From Gemmatimonadota bacterium (lineage in GTDB: Bacteria > Gemmatimonadota > Gemmatimonadetes > Longimicrobiales > Gaopeijiaceae): a stretch of DNA of 5,792 nt. Within the stretch, counting starts at the first letter, position 1; each line of letters begins with the position of its first letter. Where the stretch lies: NCBI GenBank assembly GCA_007129525.1, contig SKVI01000178.1, forward strand, positions 1 to 5,792, read 5' to 3'. The notes beneath the pieces are model-generated. The model ran no database searches. It had not been told where the DNA came from and saw only the letters and a program-made list of their open reading frames with translations. A program made the translations under genes and the position numbers. Shown here piece by piece: positions 1-5,792 of this stretch.

Positions 1-238
1 CGCCGGTGCCCTGGCGAATCGCCTGAAGCACCGGGTCGCGAGCCTCGATCCGGGACGCCAGTTCGTGGGCCGCCACCACCTGTGAACCGTGGTGGGGCGC
101 GCTCACCCGGATCTGCTGGCCACGGCCGGTGGTGGCGAAGCGGGTTCCGCACCCCGGGCAGGTCGCCTCGCTTCCCTTCCCTTCCATGCCCTCGACCCCG
201 CAGGCGGGACACAGGTACAGGAGGTCCACCAGGGCCAC
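1..238 (-). CDS. Zinc-ribbon protein, N-terminal part, runs off the left edge
   Basis: A frame opening at GTG 238 stays free of stops to the window edge (79 codons). It encodes a treble-clef or zinc-ribbon-like motif near its N-terminus: CPAC at residues 10-13 and CPGC at 27-30, spaced C-x2-C-x13-C-x2-C, preceded by VDLLYL. After the ribbon come TRFATTGRGQQIRV (32-45) and a mixed polar stretch containing HHGSQVVAAHELASRIEARD (50-69). The gene begins 15 nt after the GT2 stop, in the same frame, behind a CGGAGG site, so it probably belongs to the same operon. I do not recognise the family. A zinc ribbon of this look occurs in many unrelated bacterial proteins, including some lipid acyltransferases, but nothing visible decides the matter. 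An alternative GTG at 229 would remove three residues. The rest of the gene lies outside the window. Confidence 0.7.
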   Translation of the reverse strand, partial: MALVDLLYLCPACGVEGMEGKGSEATCPGCGTRFATTGRGQQIRVSAPHHGSQVVAAHELASRIEARDPVLQAIRQGTG

Positions 239-247
239 CGGACCGAG

Positions 248-253
248 CCTCCG
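248..253 (-). promoter_or_regulatory. Ribosome-binding site of the zinc-ribbon gene
   Basis: CGGAGG directly follows the TGA of the GT2 gene on the minus strand and stands 9 nt before a GTG at 238. It is the evidence that a new gene starts here and that the GTG is its start codon. Confidence 0.65.
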
Positions 254-982
254 TCAGAGTCGGCCGAAGAGGCGCAGGAGCCGCAGCTTCCACACCTTCC
301 AGACCGCTTCGATGATGATGGCGCGAGACATCTTGGACTCACCCTGGTCCCGCTCGGTGAACACAATGGGTAGCTCCACGAAATCGAATCCCTTGGCCCA
401 CGCCCGGAACTTGAGCTCGATCTGAAAGGAATACCCGTTGGACTGGATCCGATCCAGGTCGATGGCCTCCAGAACCCGCCGATCGAACATGTTGAACCCG
501 CCGGTGGCATCGGAGACCGGAAGCCCGGTGATGGTCCGGGCGTAGAAGCTCCCGAAATATGACACGAGCAGGCGTGTCATGGGCCAGTTGACCACGGTCA
601 CGCGGCCGTTTACGTACCTGCTACCAATCACAAAGTCATACCTTCGGCACGCCTCGAGCAAGTCCGGGAGAGCAGAGGCGGGGTGCGACAGGTCGGCATC
701 CATCTCACAAAGCCGCTGGTACCCTGCCGCCAGTCCCCACCCGAACCCCGCGATGTACGCCTTGCCCAGGCCCTCCTTCCCTTCGCGGTGGAGCACGTGG
801 ACCCGCCCGCCGCTGCCGGCCGCCAGCTCGTCGGCCACCTGACCCGTCCCATCAGGGGACGAGTCGTCGACGATGAGCACGTCCAGCTCAGGCGATTGCT
901 CAAGCACCAGGGGAACCACCCGGGGCACGTTCTCACGCTCGTTGTAGGTAGGAATGATCACCAACGTCCTCCCCTCACCCAT
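254..982 (-). CDS. GT2 polyprenyl-phosphate mannosyltransferase-like (dolichyl-phosphate mannose synthase family)
   Basis: This 242-residue enzyme matches the DPM1-like branch of GT2, which transfers a sugar, usually mannose from GDP-mannose, to polyprenyl phosphate on the cytosolic leaflet. Visible motifs in order are PTYNERENV (11-19), VDDSSPDGT (38-46, nucleotide binding), the metal-binding DAD triad in MDADLSHP (94-101, D95/D97), GSRYV (120-124), DATGGFNMFDRRVL (158-171), SNGYSFQIEL (181-190) and ERDQGESKMS (210-219). It is the short, single-domain form: no C-terminal membrane helices follow. It ends in a basic tail rich in Trp and Leu (about 228-242) that could attach to the membrane surface. 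The ATG at 982 has GGGAGG 8 nt upstream (996-991) and overlaps the previous stop by 8 nt. Mannose is the default donor sugar; glucose or GlcNAc cannot be excluded from sequence. It is the likely producer of the lipid-linked donor for the YfhO-family transferase in the same operon. Confidence 0.93.
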   Translation of the reverse strand: MGEGRTLVIIPTYNERENVPRVVPLVLEQSPELDVLIVDDSSPDGTGQVADELAAGSGGRVHVLHREGKEGLGKAYIAGFGWGLAAGYQRLCEMDADLSHPASALPDLLEACRRYDFVIGSRYVNGRVTVVNWPMTRLLVSYFGSFYARTITGLPVSDATGGFNMFDRRVLEAIDLDRIQSNGYSFQIELKFRAWAKGFDFVELPIVFTERDQGESKMSRAIIIEAVWKVWKLRLLRLFGRL

Positions 983-2057
983 CGGTCATGCCTCCCGAGT
1001 CGGTTTCTACCGGCGGTGCCTTGAAGATGGCCCAGAGGGCGAAGAAGCCTGCCGGTAGAAGCTCCACCAGCGTCATCCACACCCGGGCCAGCACGGCCAC
1101 CCCCACGGCGGCGGCGCCCAGCGACGGCCGCAGAAGTACGATGAGCACCCCTTCCCGCACGCCGATCCCGGCCGGCGCGAAAATGGCAAGATAACCCAGG
1201 AGGTACGCGGCACTGAAGGCGGCCGCCAGGGGGAGGATGCCCCCCTCGAGGCCCAACCCACGCACCAGCACGGCGAAGGCCACCCCGTATCCGCACCAGA
1301 TCAGGGTATGGAGGAGCACCCACCGGGGTCCGAAAAGGCGGTCCGGGGCGGGAGCCTCGGCCGGATCCAGGCGCGCCATCTGAAAGATCAGGCGGAAGGC
1401 TCCCCTGAGCAGCGAGGGAATCGCCGTCGCCGCCACGAAAACCGCCAGGGCCCCGAGCCCCACCCAGGCACCCCATCCCACGCCGTCGAGGGTGCCCAGC
1501 GCTGCAGCCCCCACCACCGCGGCCCCCGCCAGGTGGAACGCCTGGCCCAGCACCCCTGCGGTGACCCCCAGGGACACCGGAATCCCCTCCCGCCTCGACA
1601 GAACGGCCAAACCCGCTACCTGCCAGACCTTTCCGGGAAGGTAACGCCCCAGATTGGCCGACAGCACGATCCGGTTGGCCCCGATCCACCCCGGGTCAGG
1701 GGCGCCCAGGTCGGCCACCATTCGTCCCCAGAGCCTCGCCGTCACTCCGAAGCAGACCAGGAGAAGAAGGACGGAGGCCGACACCATCCACCACTGGACG
1801 GCCGGGAGGGCCCGGTCCAGTGCCAGGGCCTCGTCCAGGGTCACGCCGACCTGCGAAACGATGATCCAGGTCACGAGGACCGTGAGGACAAGCTGGAGGG
1901 CCCACCTCAGCGCCTTTCCCCACCCCTCGCTCCACCATCGGCGACTGGTGACCGTGGTCAGGTTCGTGTGCGACACACCGGACCTGCCGGTCTCGGAGCC
2001 AATGGGATCCGAGTCCACGGGATCCGAATCGACGGGATCGCCAAGGACGGGGTTCAA
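975..2057 (-). CDS. Lysylphosphatidylglycerol synthase TM-family (UPF0104, PF03706-type) integral membrane protein
   Basis: This 360-residue protein consists almost entirely of membrane segments (approximately 52-70, 90-106, 160-185, 195-214, 247-266, 273-296 and one or two within 312-344). It carries two signatures I associate with this family: NLGRYLPGKVW (135-145) and FAPAGIGVREG (293-303). The same fold forms the flippase half of MprF, but no lysyl-transferase domain is present and the gene ends at 360 residues, so lysyl-phosphatidylglycerol synthesis is not supported. Stand-alone members often sit beside glycosyltransferases; lipid or lipid-sugar translocation is a reasonable inference here. 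The start is TTG at 2057 overlapping the previous stop (TTGA), with a strong ribosome-binding site. A later GTG at 1976 is possible and would drop the acidic repeat tail. The tail at residues 7-21 repeats DPVDS, DPVDS, DPIGS before a basic stretch (RRWW, 39-42) and the first membrane segment. The stop overlaps the next gene by 8 nt. Confidence 0.88.
   Translation of the reverse strand: MNPVLGDPVDSDPVDSDPIGSETGRSGVSHTNLTTVTSRRWWSEGWGKALRWALQLVLTVLVTWIIVSQVGVTLDEALALDRALPAVQWWMVSASVLLLLVCFGVTARLWGRMVADLGAPDPGWIGANRIVLSANLGRYLPGKVWQVAGLAVLSRREGIPVSLGVTAGVLGQAFHLAGAAVVGAAALGTLDGVGWGAWVGLGALAVFVAATAIPSLLRGAFRLIFQMARLDPAEAPAPDRLFGPRWVLLHTLIWCGYGVAFAVLVRGLGLEGGILPLAAAFSAAYLLGYLAIFAPAGIGVREGVLIVLLRPSLGAAAVGVAVLARVWMTLVELLPAGFFALWAIFKAPPVETDSGGMTDG
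1995..2039 (-). repeat. Three-unit 15-bp tandem repeat encoding DPVDS
   Basis: Three in-frame 15-base units lie at 2025-2039, 2010-2024 and 1995-2009, each starting GATCCC on the minus strand. Units one and two differ at 2 bases; unit three differs from unit two at 4. They encode DPVDS, DPVDS and DPIGS in the N-terminal tail of the LPG-synthase-TM protein. Because the unit is a whole number of codons, copy-number change would lengthen the tail without shifting frame. Confidence 0.8.
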
Positions 2058-4594
2058 GCCGACTTCCCCTCCCGGCGACGGATCACCAACTCCAGACCCA
2101 CCGCACCCAGGAGGAGGAGGATGGAAAGGAGGGAGACACCCAGCCCGGCCCGCAGAACCGGCGACTCATAGTGGAACTCCACCTCGTGCTCTCCCTCCGG
2201 AACGGCGATGGCCCGGAGGGTGTGGTCTGCCCTGAGCACCGGGGTCTCCACCCCATCGACGGTAGCCCGCCATGCCGGGAACCAGTTCTCTGAGAGGACC
2301 ACCAGCGCCGGTCCGTCGGCCTCCACCCGGAAGCGCAGGTAGTCCGGGGTCCGCTCCAACCATTCCACGTTGCCCTCGACGTCGGGGCCTCCCGGCTCAA
2401 ATGGTGGCTCCTCCTCCAGGACCACCTGCCGGGCCGGATCGTATCCGTCGATGTCCAGAACCGCCTCCATCGTGCGGTTCTCATCCACCACCAGCGCCTC
2501 GCCCACCACCCGGGCCCGGGGCAGCGTCTGGAACGCGTGCACCGACCGGGCCACCCGACCGTCGGGGAAGCTCACCTGACTCACCGGCTGAGTCCCCTCC
2601 AGGGATCCGTACTGGGCATCCGGCCAGAGGAGGTACCGAATATTCAGGATTCCCATGACGTTGGGATGGAAGTTCACCAGGTGCTCGGGCAGCCCCCCTC
2701 CCTCCATCCCGATGAGGTCCCGGTAGCGTCCCAGGTCATTGGGGTGGTGGCCACCGGCCAACTCCAGACCGTGCATTCCCGGAGCCACGTCCTGCCCGCC
2801 CTGAACCATGGAAAGGACCCGGAAGGGGGGCTCCCGGGCCTGCCGATCCTGCAGAAACCGGATGTTCTCGTCGGCGGCCGCAAAGGCCCGGTAATCCAGG
2901 ACCTCGATGAAGGCCGTGTTCACCCGCCACTGGTCGGCAGTGACCAGGAGCGCCAACGCCGGAACCAGAAGGGCTGCCGGAAAGAAGCGCCGGTCGATGG
3001 CCCACCAGAGCGCCGCCACGAGAACCGCCAGGACCACGGCCACGCCGAATCCCCTCTGAATGTGCGGCAGGGCGTTCTGGAGGGCGTCAGCCTTCGCCGG
3101 GTCCATGCCCGGGTACAGGATCGTGGTCCAGAGGGACGTGAGAAGACCGGTGGCGGCCAGCCCCCATCCCAACGCCAGAACGCCCGCCGCCCCGAAGAGG
3201 ATCTTCCAGACCCGCTTCCCTTCTCCCCCTTCCAGGAGTTGGGCCCCGCGGTCAACGCCCATGGCGCCCAGCGTGACTGCGGCGAAGCCGGTGAGGAAGA
3301 TGGCCATGGAGGGCGCACGAAAGAGCGAGATGCCCGGCACCACCTCGTAGAAGACACGCCAGACCGGCGTGTTCGCCCCCACCGAGAAGAGGAGCACCAC
3401 GGTGCCCATCCCCGCCATGAACCACCGAACCCCGGCTCGCGGTCCGCCGGCAAAGGCCAGGGCCGCCAGGAGAAGCACCACCAGCCCCAGGTACTCGTGG
3501 TTCAACTTGAAGGGATTGCGGCCCCAGTAGGTGTCGCGGGTCCACTCCCGGGTTCCGGCGCTGTTCCCCACGAACTCGGGGACGGCCAGCGACACGACCT
3601 CCTCCGGATGAAGCGACCACGACGACGAGTAGGCGATGGCCTCGGGGCCCTCCGCCTGCAGGGTCGTGGCGGCGCGCCGCGAGTGGTCCGTCACGTAGTC
3701 TACCGCCGGAACGAGCTGGACCGCGGTCACCCCTGCGCCCAGCACGCTGAAAATCAGGAAGGCGCCGAAGGTGCCGGCGGCCGACTTCCACCCTTCCCCA
3801 GCCTCGCGTTCACCCCACCCCAGTTGAATGCACCGAAAGAGCATGTAGGCCCCGGCGGCCCCGAAGAGGAAGTAGGCCATCTGAAAGTGGGTGGAGAGGA
3901 TCACCAGGGCGATGACCCCGGCCATGGCCGCCAGGGGCAGCATTCCGCGCCTGGCCAGAAACCACTCCATGGCCCAGAAGAGGAAGGGCGCCATCGCGGT
4001 GACGAAGATCTTGCCGTCGTGGCCCGGAAAGGCCAGGGTCACCATGTAGGGAGCCAGGAGGAAGGCCAGTCCACCCACCATGGCCGCTCCCCGGGAAAGA
4101 TCCAGTGCCCGGAGCCACGCGTACATGCCGACTCCGGCCAGGAAGACGTGCACCACCAACTTCCACCCCAGCGCCCGGTAGGTATCCATGGCCAGGAGAA
4201 GGCCGACCGACACGGGATGCAGCGAGTCGCCACCGGCCAGCGACTCCAGGAAGGGAGTGCCCCCCAGGATGATGGGGTTCCAGAGGGGAAACCCTGTGGT
4301 CTGCAGCGCATCTGCGAAGAAGGCCCGGGCCATGTAGCCCAGGGCGAGGGTGTCGGACCCGTAGAGCATGAGGTCCGAGAAGATGAACTCCCGGAAGAGG
4401 AGGAGGGTGACCAGCGCATAGAGGCTCAGCGTGGCCCAGAGGGGCACCCGGTCGAGCCATCCGGTGAGCTGGGGAGGGCCCTCCTCCCCTCTCCGGCTGC
4501 GTCCTGCCCGTCCCGGTCCCCGCTTCGAACCCCGGTTCCGGTTTCCCTTGCCGCGGTCCTGTCGGTCCCGCCTCCGCTCACTTCGTTTGGACAT
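2054..4594 (-). CDS. YfhO-family polytopic membrane protein, putative GT-C glycosyltransferase
   Basis: Members of the YfhO family are large membrane proteins. In Bacillus and Listeria, relatives move sugars from polyprenyl phosphate onto teichoic acids outside the membrane. Here 846 residues comprise a very basic cytosolic tail (1-36), a first membrane segment (about 50-70), roughly a dozen more between 144 and 553, an extracytoplasmic region (about 555-810) and a last membrane segment (about 812-838). Family-like motifs are GSDTL (79-83), FPLWNP (102-107), GHDGK (191-195), FRAPS (425-429) and the C-terminal beta-domain signature SENWFPAWRATVDG (768-781) followed by RAIAVPEGEHEVEF. D81, just after the first membrane segment, is a candidate catalytic acid by analogy with GT-C enzymes (inference). 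I chose ATG at 4594 over an in-frame GTG at 4624: the ATG has GGGGG 9 nt upstream, while the GTG has no recognisable ribosome-binding site and would lengthen the overlap with the GT4 gene to 47 nt. The substrate is unknown. Confidence 0.9.
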   Translation of the reverse strand: MSKRSERRRDRQDRGKGNRNRGSKRGPGRAGRSRRGEEGPPQLTGWLDRVPLWATLSLYALVTLLLFREFIFSDLMLYGSDTLALGYMARAFFADALQTTGFPLWNPIILGGTPFLESLAGGDSLHPVSVGLLLAMDTYRALGWKLVVHVFLAGVGMYAWLRALDLSRGAAMVGGLAFLLAPYMVTLAFPGHDGKIFVTAMAPFLFWAMEWFLARRGMLPLAAMAGVIALVILSTHFQMAYFLFGAAGAYMLFRCIQLGWGEREAGEGWKSAAGTFGAFLIFSVLGAGVTAVQLVPAVDYVTDHSRRAATTLQAEGPEAIAYSSSWSLHPEEVVSLAVPEFVGNSAGTREWTRDTYWGRNPFKLNHEYLGLVVLLLAALAFAGGPRAGVRWFMAGMGTVVLLFSVGANTPVWRVFYEVVPGISLFRAPSMAIFLTGFAAVTLGAMGVDRGAQLLEGGEGKRVWKILFGAAGVLALGWGLAATGLLTSLWTTILYPGMDPAKADALQNALPHIQRGFGVAVVLAVLVAALWWAIDRRFFPAALLVPALALLVTADQWRVNTAFIEVLDYRAFAAADENIRFLQDRQAREPPFRVLSMVQGGQDVAPGMHGLELAGGHHPNDLGRYRDLIGMEGGGLPEHLVNFHPNVMGILNIRYLLWPDAQYGSLEGTQPVSQVSFPDGRVARSVHAFQTLPRARVVGEALVVDENRTMEAVLDIDGYDPARQVVLEEEPPFEPGGPDVEGNVEWLERTPDYLRFRVEADGPALVVLSENWFPAWRATVDGVETPVLRADHTLRAIAVPEGEHEVEFHYESPVLRAGLGVSLLSILLLLGAVGLELVIRRREGKSA
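2066..2073 (-). promoter_or_regulatory. Ribosome-binding site that supports a TTG start
   Basis: GGGAGGGG lies 8 nt before the TTG at 2057, inside the last codons of the YfhO-family gene. It is the main reason for accepting TTG as the start of the next gene. The alternative, a GTG 27 codons further in (1976), has only a weak CAGG upstream. Confidence 0.65.
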
Positions 4595-5744
4595 GTCCAC
4601 CTGCCCCCTGTCCGGGGCTCTCACCTGTCCGTTGGTCGTCCGGGGCCACGAGTCCCCGGTAGATCTCCACGTGCCGGGCCACCAGCCGGGCGTTGCTCCA
4701 GTGTTGGACCACGCGTTGCCGAGCCCGTGCCCCCATGGCCGCCAGGTCGGTCCTCTCCAGGAGCTCCACGGCCGCCTGCGCCAACCCCTCGGCGTGGGCG
4801 GGGGGAACCAGCCGGCCCACCGAGTCGTCCACGATCTCCGGGAGCCCCCCCACCCGCGTGGCCACGACAGGCAGGCAGCAAGCCATGCACTCCAGCGCCG
4901 CTACCGAGGTGGCCTCCATGAGCGACGGGAAGACCGCCACGTCGCCGGAGCTCAGGATCGCCGGCATCTCGTCGTGGGGACGGGCCCCCAGGAACCGGAC
5001 CACGTCGCCGACGCCCAGCTCCCCGGCCAATGCCTCCAGAGTCTTCCGCTCCGGCCCGTCGCCCACCAGCAGCACCTCTACCTCCGGTACCTGCCGCCGG
5101 ATCAGCGGCAGCGCCCGAACGAGATACTCCACTCCGTTCTTTTCGAAGAGCCTCCTGGGAACCACCAGCCGCCGCTGATCCCCGGAGCGGGGAAAGGTGG
5201 GGGGAACGGGGCGGAAGCGCTCCGTGTCCACTCCGTTGGTGAGGGCCTCCACCTGGACGCCCGGAGCCAGCGATTCGGCCACCCCGGCGATCTCGCGACT
5301 GGCCGCGAGACAGTAGTCGGGCCAGCGAACCAGCCGAGCCAGAACCGGCGTCCACCTGCGGGTCCTGGCCCGAATCAAGAAGTGCGACGTGTGCAGGGTG
5401 GCCACCAGGGGCCGCCCCGTGCGCCGGACCGCCTTGTGGCAGGGATAGACCGAGGCGAAGGCCTGGGCGTGGACCACGTCGGCCCACTCCGCCCACTCCC
5501 GGGTCAGGGGACCCGATCGGAGGGCGTACGCGATCCACCCCGGCGGACTCCGGGACGGCAGCCAGCTCCGGTGCACTCGGACACCATCCAACACCTCCTC
5601 CCTGGGCAGTCCTTCCTGTGAACGGGAGGTGATGACCCGCACCTCATGGCCCGCCTCCACGAGCCCCCGGGCCAACTCGGCGATGTGGCTCTCCAGACCT
5701 CCCACCTCCGGCGGGTAGTAGATGGAGTGGAAGAGGATTTTCAT
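4578..5744 (-). CDS. GT4-family glycosyltransferase (GT-B fold)
   Basis: This 388-residue protein is a retaining, nucleotide-sugar-dependent glycosyltransferase of family GT4, expected in the cytosol or at the inner membrane face, transferring a hexose to a lipid-linked or glycan acceptor. The N-terminal Rossmann domain opens with MKILFHSIYY and a glycine-rich loop PPEVGGLESH (11-20), the common GT4 acceptor-side start. The C-terminal domain has NGVDTERF (170-177), basic residues R198 and K202 (RRLFEKNG) expected to contact the donor phosphates, VGDGPER (227-233), and the family E-x7-E pair E277/E285 in EATSVAALE, then ATRVGGLPEIV (295-305). Length and both domains are complete. The start is ATG at 5744 with GGAGGAG 5 nt upstream. 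The 3' end overlaps the YfhO-family gene by 17 nt. The last ~20 residues are a polar tail without family signal. Donor and acceptor cannot be read from the sequence; mannosyl or glucosyl transfer in capsule, lipopolysaccharide or glycolipid synthesis is typical of the family. Confidence 0.93.
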   Translation of the reverse strand: MKILFHSIYYPPEVGGLESHIAELARGLVEAGHEVRVITSRSQEGLPREEVLDGVRVHRSWLPSRSPPGWIAYALRSGPLTREWAEWADVVHAQAFASVYPCHKAVRRTGRPLVATLHTSHFLIRARTRRWTPVLARLVRWPDYCLAASREIAGVAESLAPGVQVEALTNGVDTERFRPVPPTFPRSGDQRRLVVPRRLFEKNGVEYLVRALPLIRRQVPEVEVLLVGDGPERKTLEALAGELGVGDVVRFLGARPHDEMPAILSSGDVAVFPSLMEATSVAALECMACCLPVVATRVGGLPEIVDDSVGRLVPPAHAEGLAQAAVELLERTDLAAMGARARQRVVQHWSNARLVARHVEIYRGLVAPDDQRTGESPGQGAGGHVQTK

Positions 5745-5792
5745 GCCCTCTCCTCCGTCGCGGCAGAGTCGGAGGAGACGCCGCCGTATGAA
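5741..5792 (-). CDS. Possible 3' end of an upstream gene (partial)
   Basis: One minus-strand frame is open from the right edge and ends in TGA at 5743-5741, giving a 16-residue C-terminal tail (SYGGVSSDSAATEERA). The stop overlaps the ATG of the downstream glycosyltransferase as ATGA, the usual coupling arrangement in tight operons, and the other junctions in this window also overlap or nearly touch. The tail is hydrophilic and carries no family signal. The other two minus-strand frames are also open across these 52 bases, so the case rests only on the ATGA overlap. The product is unknown. Confidence 0.35.
   Translation of the reverse strand, partial: SYGGVSSDSAATEERA
5749..5778 (-). promoter_or_regulatory. 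Inverted repeat enclosing the Shine-Dalgarno of the GT4 gene
   Basis: Two perfect complementary 9-base arms (5749-5757 and 5770-5778; on the minus strand TCTCCTCCG and CGGAGGAGA) are separated by a 12-base spacer. The arm nearer the gene contains the ribosome-binding site GGAGGAG (5756-5750), which ends 5 nt before the ATG at 5744. In RNA the stem would hide this site. The distal arm lies in the possible end of the upstream gene, so a ribosome finishing that gene could open the stem, a known form of translational coupling. The repeat is directly visible; the regulatory role is inference. Confidence 0.5.

Noticed and set aside
236..263. Weak hairpin around the GT2 stop and zinc-ribbon ribosome-binding site (CCGA/TCGG and CTC/GAG arms)
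   Set aside because: Only short, interrupted pairing; no T-run for a terminator and too weak to claim regulation.
958..1689. A 243-codon minus-strand frame overlapping the LPG-synthase-TM gene in another frame
   Set aside because: Gly/Arg-rich translation lacking hydrophobic structure; it is an out-of-frame shadow of the membrane protein gene.
975..2057. Lysylphosphatidylglycerol synthase (MprF) function
   Set aside because: Only the membrane-domain family is present; the cytosolic lysyl-transferase domain that follows it in MprF is absent.
1308..2171. A 287-codon open frame on the plus strand antisense to the LPG-synthase-TM gene
   Set aside because: Low-complexity, Pro/Arg/Gly/His-rich translation without motifs; the opposite strand encodes a protein with two clear family signatures.
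2537..4921. A 794-codon open frame on the plus strand antisense to the YfhO-family and GT4 genes
   Set aside because: Its product is rich in Gly, Pro, Arg, His and Glu, has no recognisable domain or membrane pattern, and crosses two genes with clear family motifs on the other strand. Long antisense frames are expected in GC-rich DNA with strong third-position bias.
5745..5792. In-frame upstream extension of the GT4 protein past its ATG to the window edge
   Set aside because: The frame is open but reads FIRRRLLRLCRDGGEG before the canonical MKILFHSIYY start, and a strong ribosome-binding site lies immediately before the ATG. A GT4 protein normally starts at this beta strand.
1..5792. CRISPR arrays, tRNA or rRNA genes, insertion sequences, riboswitches, phage defence genes
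   Set aside because: No spaced direct repeats, cloverleaf-like segments, transposase motifs or conserved RNA elements were seen; the window is almost wholly occupied by the glycosylation genes.

Overview
The window is GC-rich bacterial DNA, by eye about two thirds G+C. All supportable genes lie on the minus strand, packed head to tail like one operon read from high to low coordinates. I see no internal promoter, terminator, RNA gene, insertion sequence or CRISPR array. The lineage cannot be fixed from the sequence. The style of the large YfhO-type membrane protein, including a GHDGK motif, and the pairing with a soluble polyprenyl-phosphate sugar synthase remind me of Gemmatimonadota or a similar GC-rich environmental phylum. 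That is recollection, not a search result.

Layout in order of transcription: (1) a possible 3' end of an upstream gene at the right edge, stopping in an ATGA overlap with the next start; (2) a cytosolic GT4 glycosyltransferase (4578-5744); (3) an 846-residue YfhO-family polytopic membrane protein (2054-4594, start reassigned to an internal ATG), overlapping the GT4 gene by 17 nt; (4) a polytopic protein of the lysylphosphatidylglycerol synthase transmembrane family (975-2057), starting at a TTG that overlaps the YfhO stop as TTGA; (5) a GT2 polyprenyl-phosphate mannosyltransferase-like enzyme (254-982), overlapping the previous gene by 8 nt; (6) a zinc-ribbon gene with a GTG start at 238 that runs off the left edge. 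Every base is coding or within 15 nt of coding sequence, so there is no long gene-free stretch.

Together the genes look like a surface-glycosylation module. The GT2 enzyme would charge a polyprenyl phosphate with a sugar on the cytosolic leaflet. The LPG-synthase-TM protein is a candidate translocator of the charged lipid. The YfhO protein would transfer the sugar outside the membrane. The GT4 enzyme would build or extend an acceptor inside. The first and third roles follow from family knowledge. The flippase role and the idea that the four form one pathway are inference; the order resembles the CsbB/GtcA/YfhO logic of Gram-positive bacteria but with a different middle component. The zinc-ribbon protein has no assigned role.
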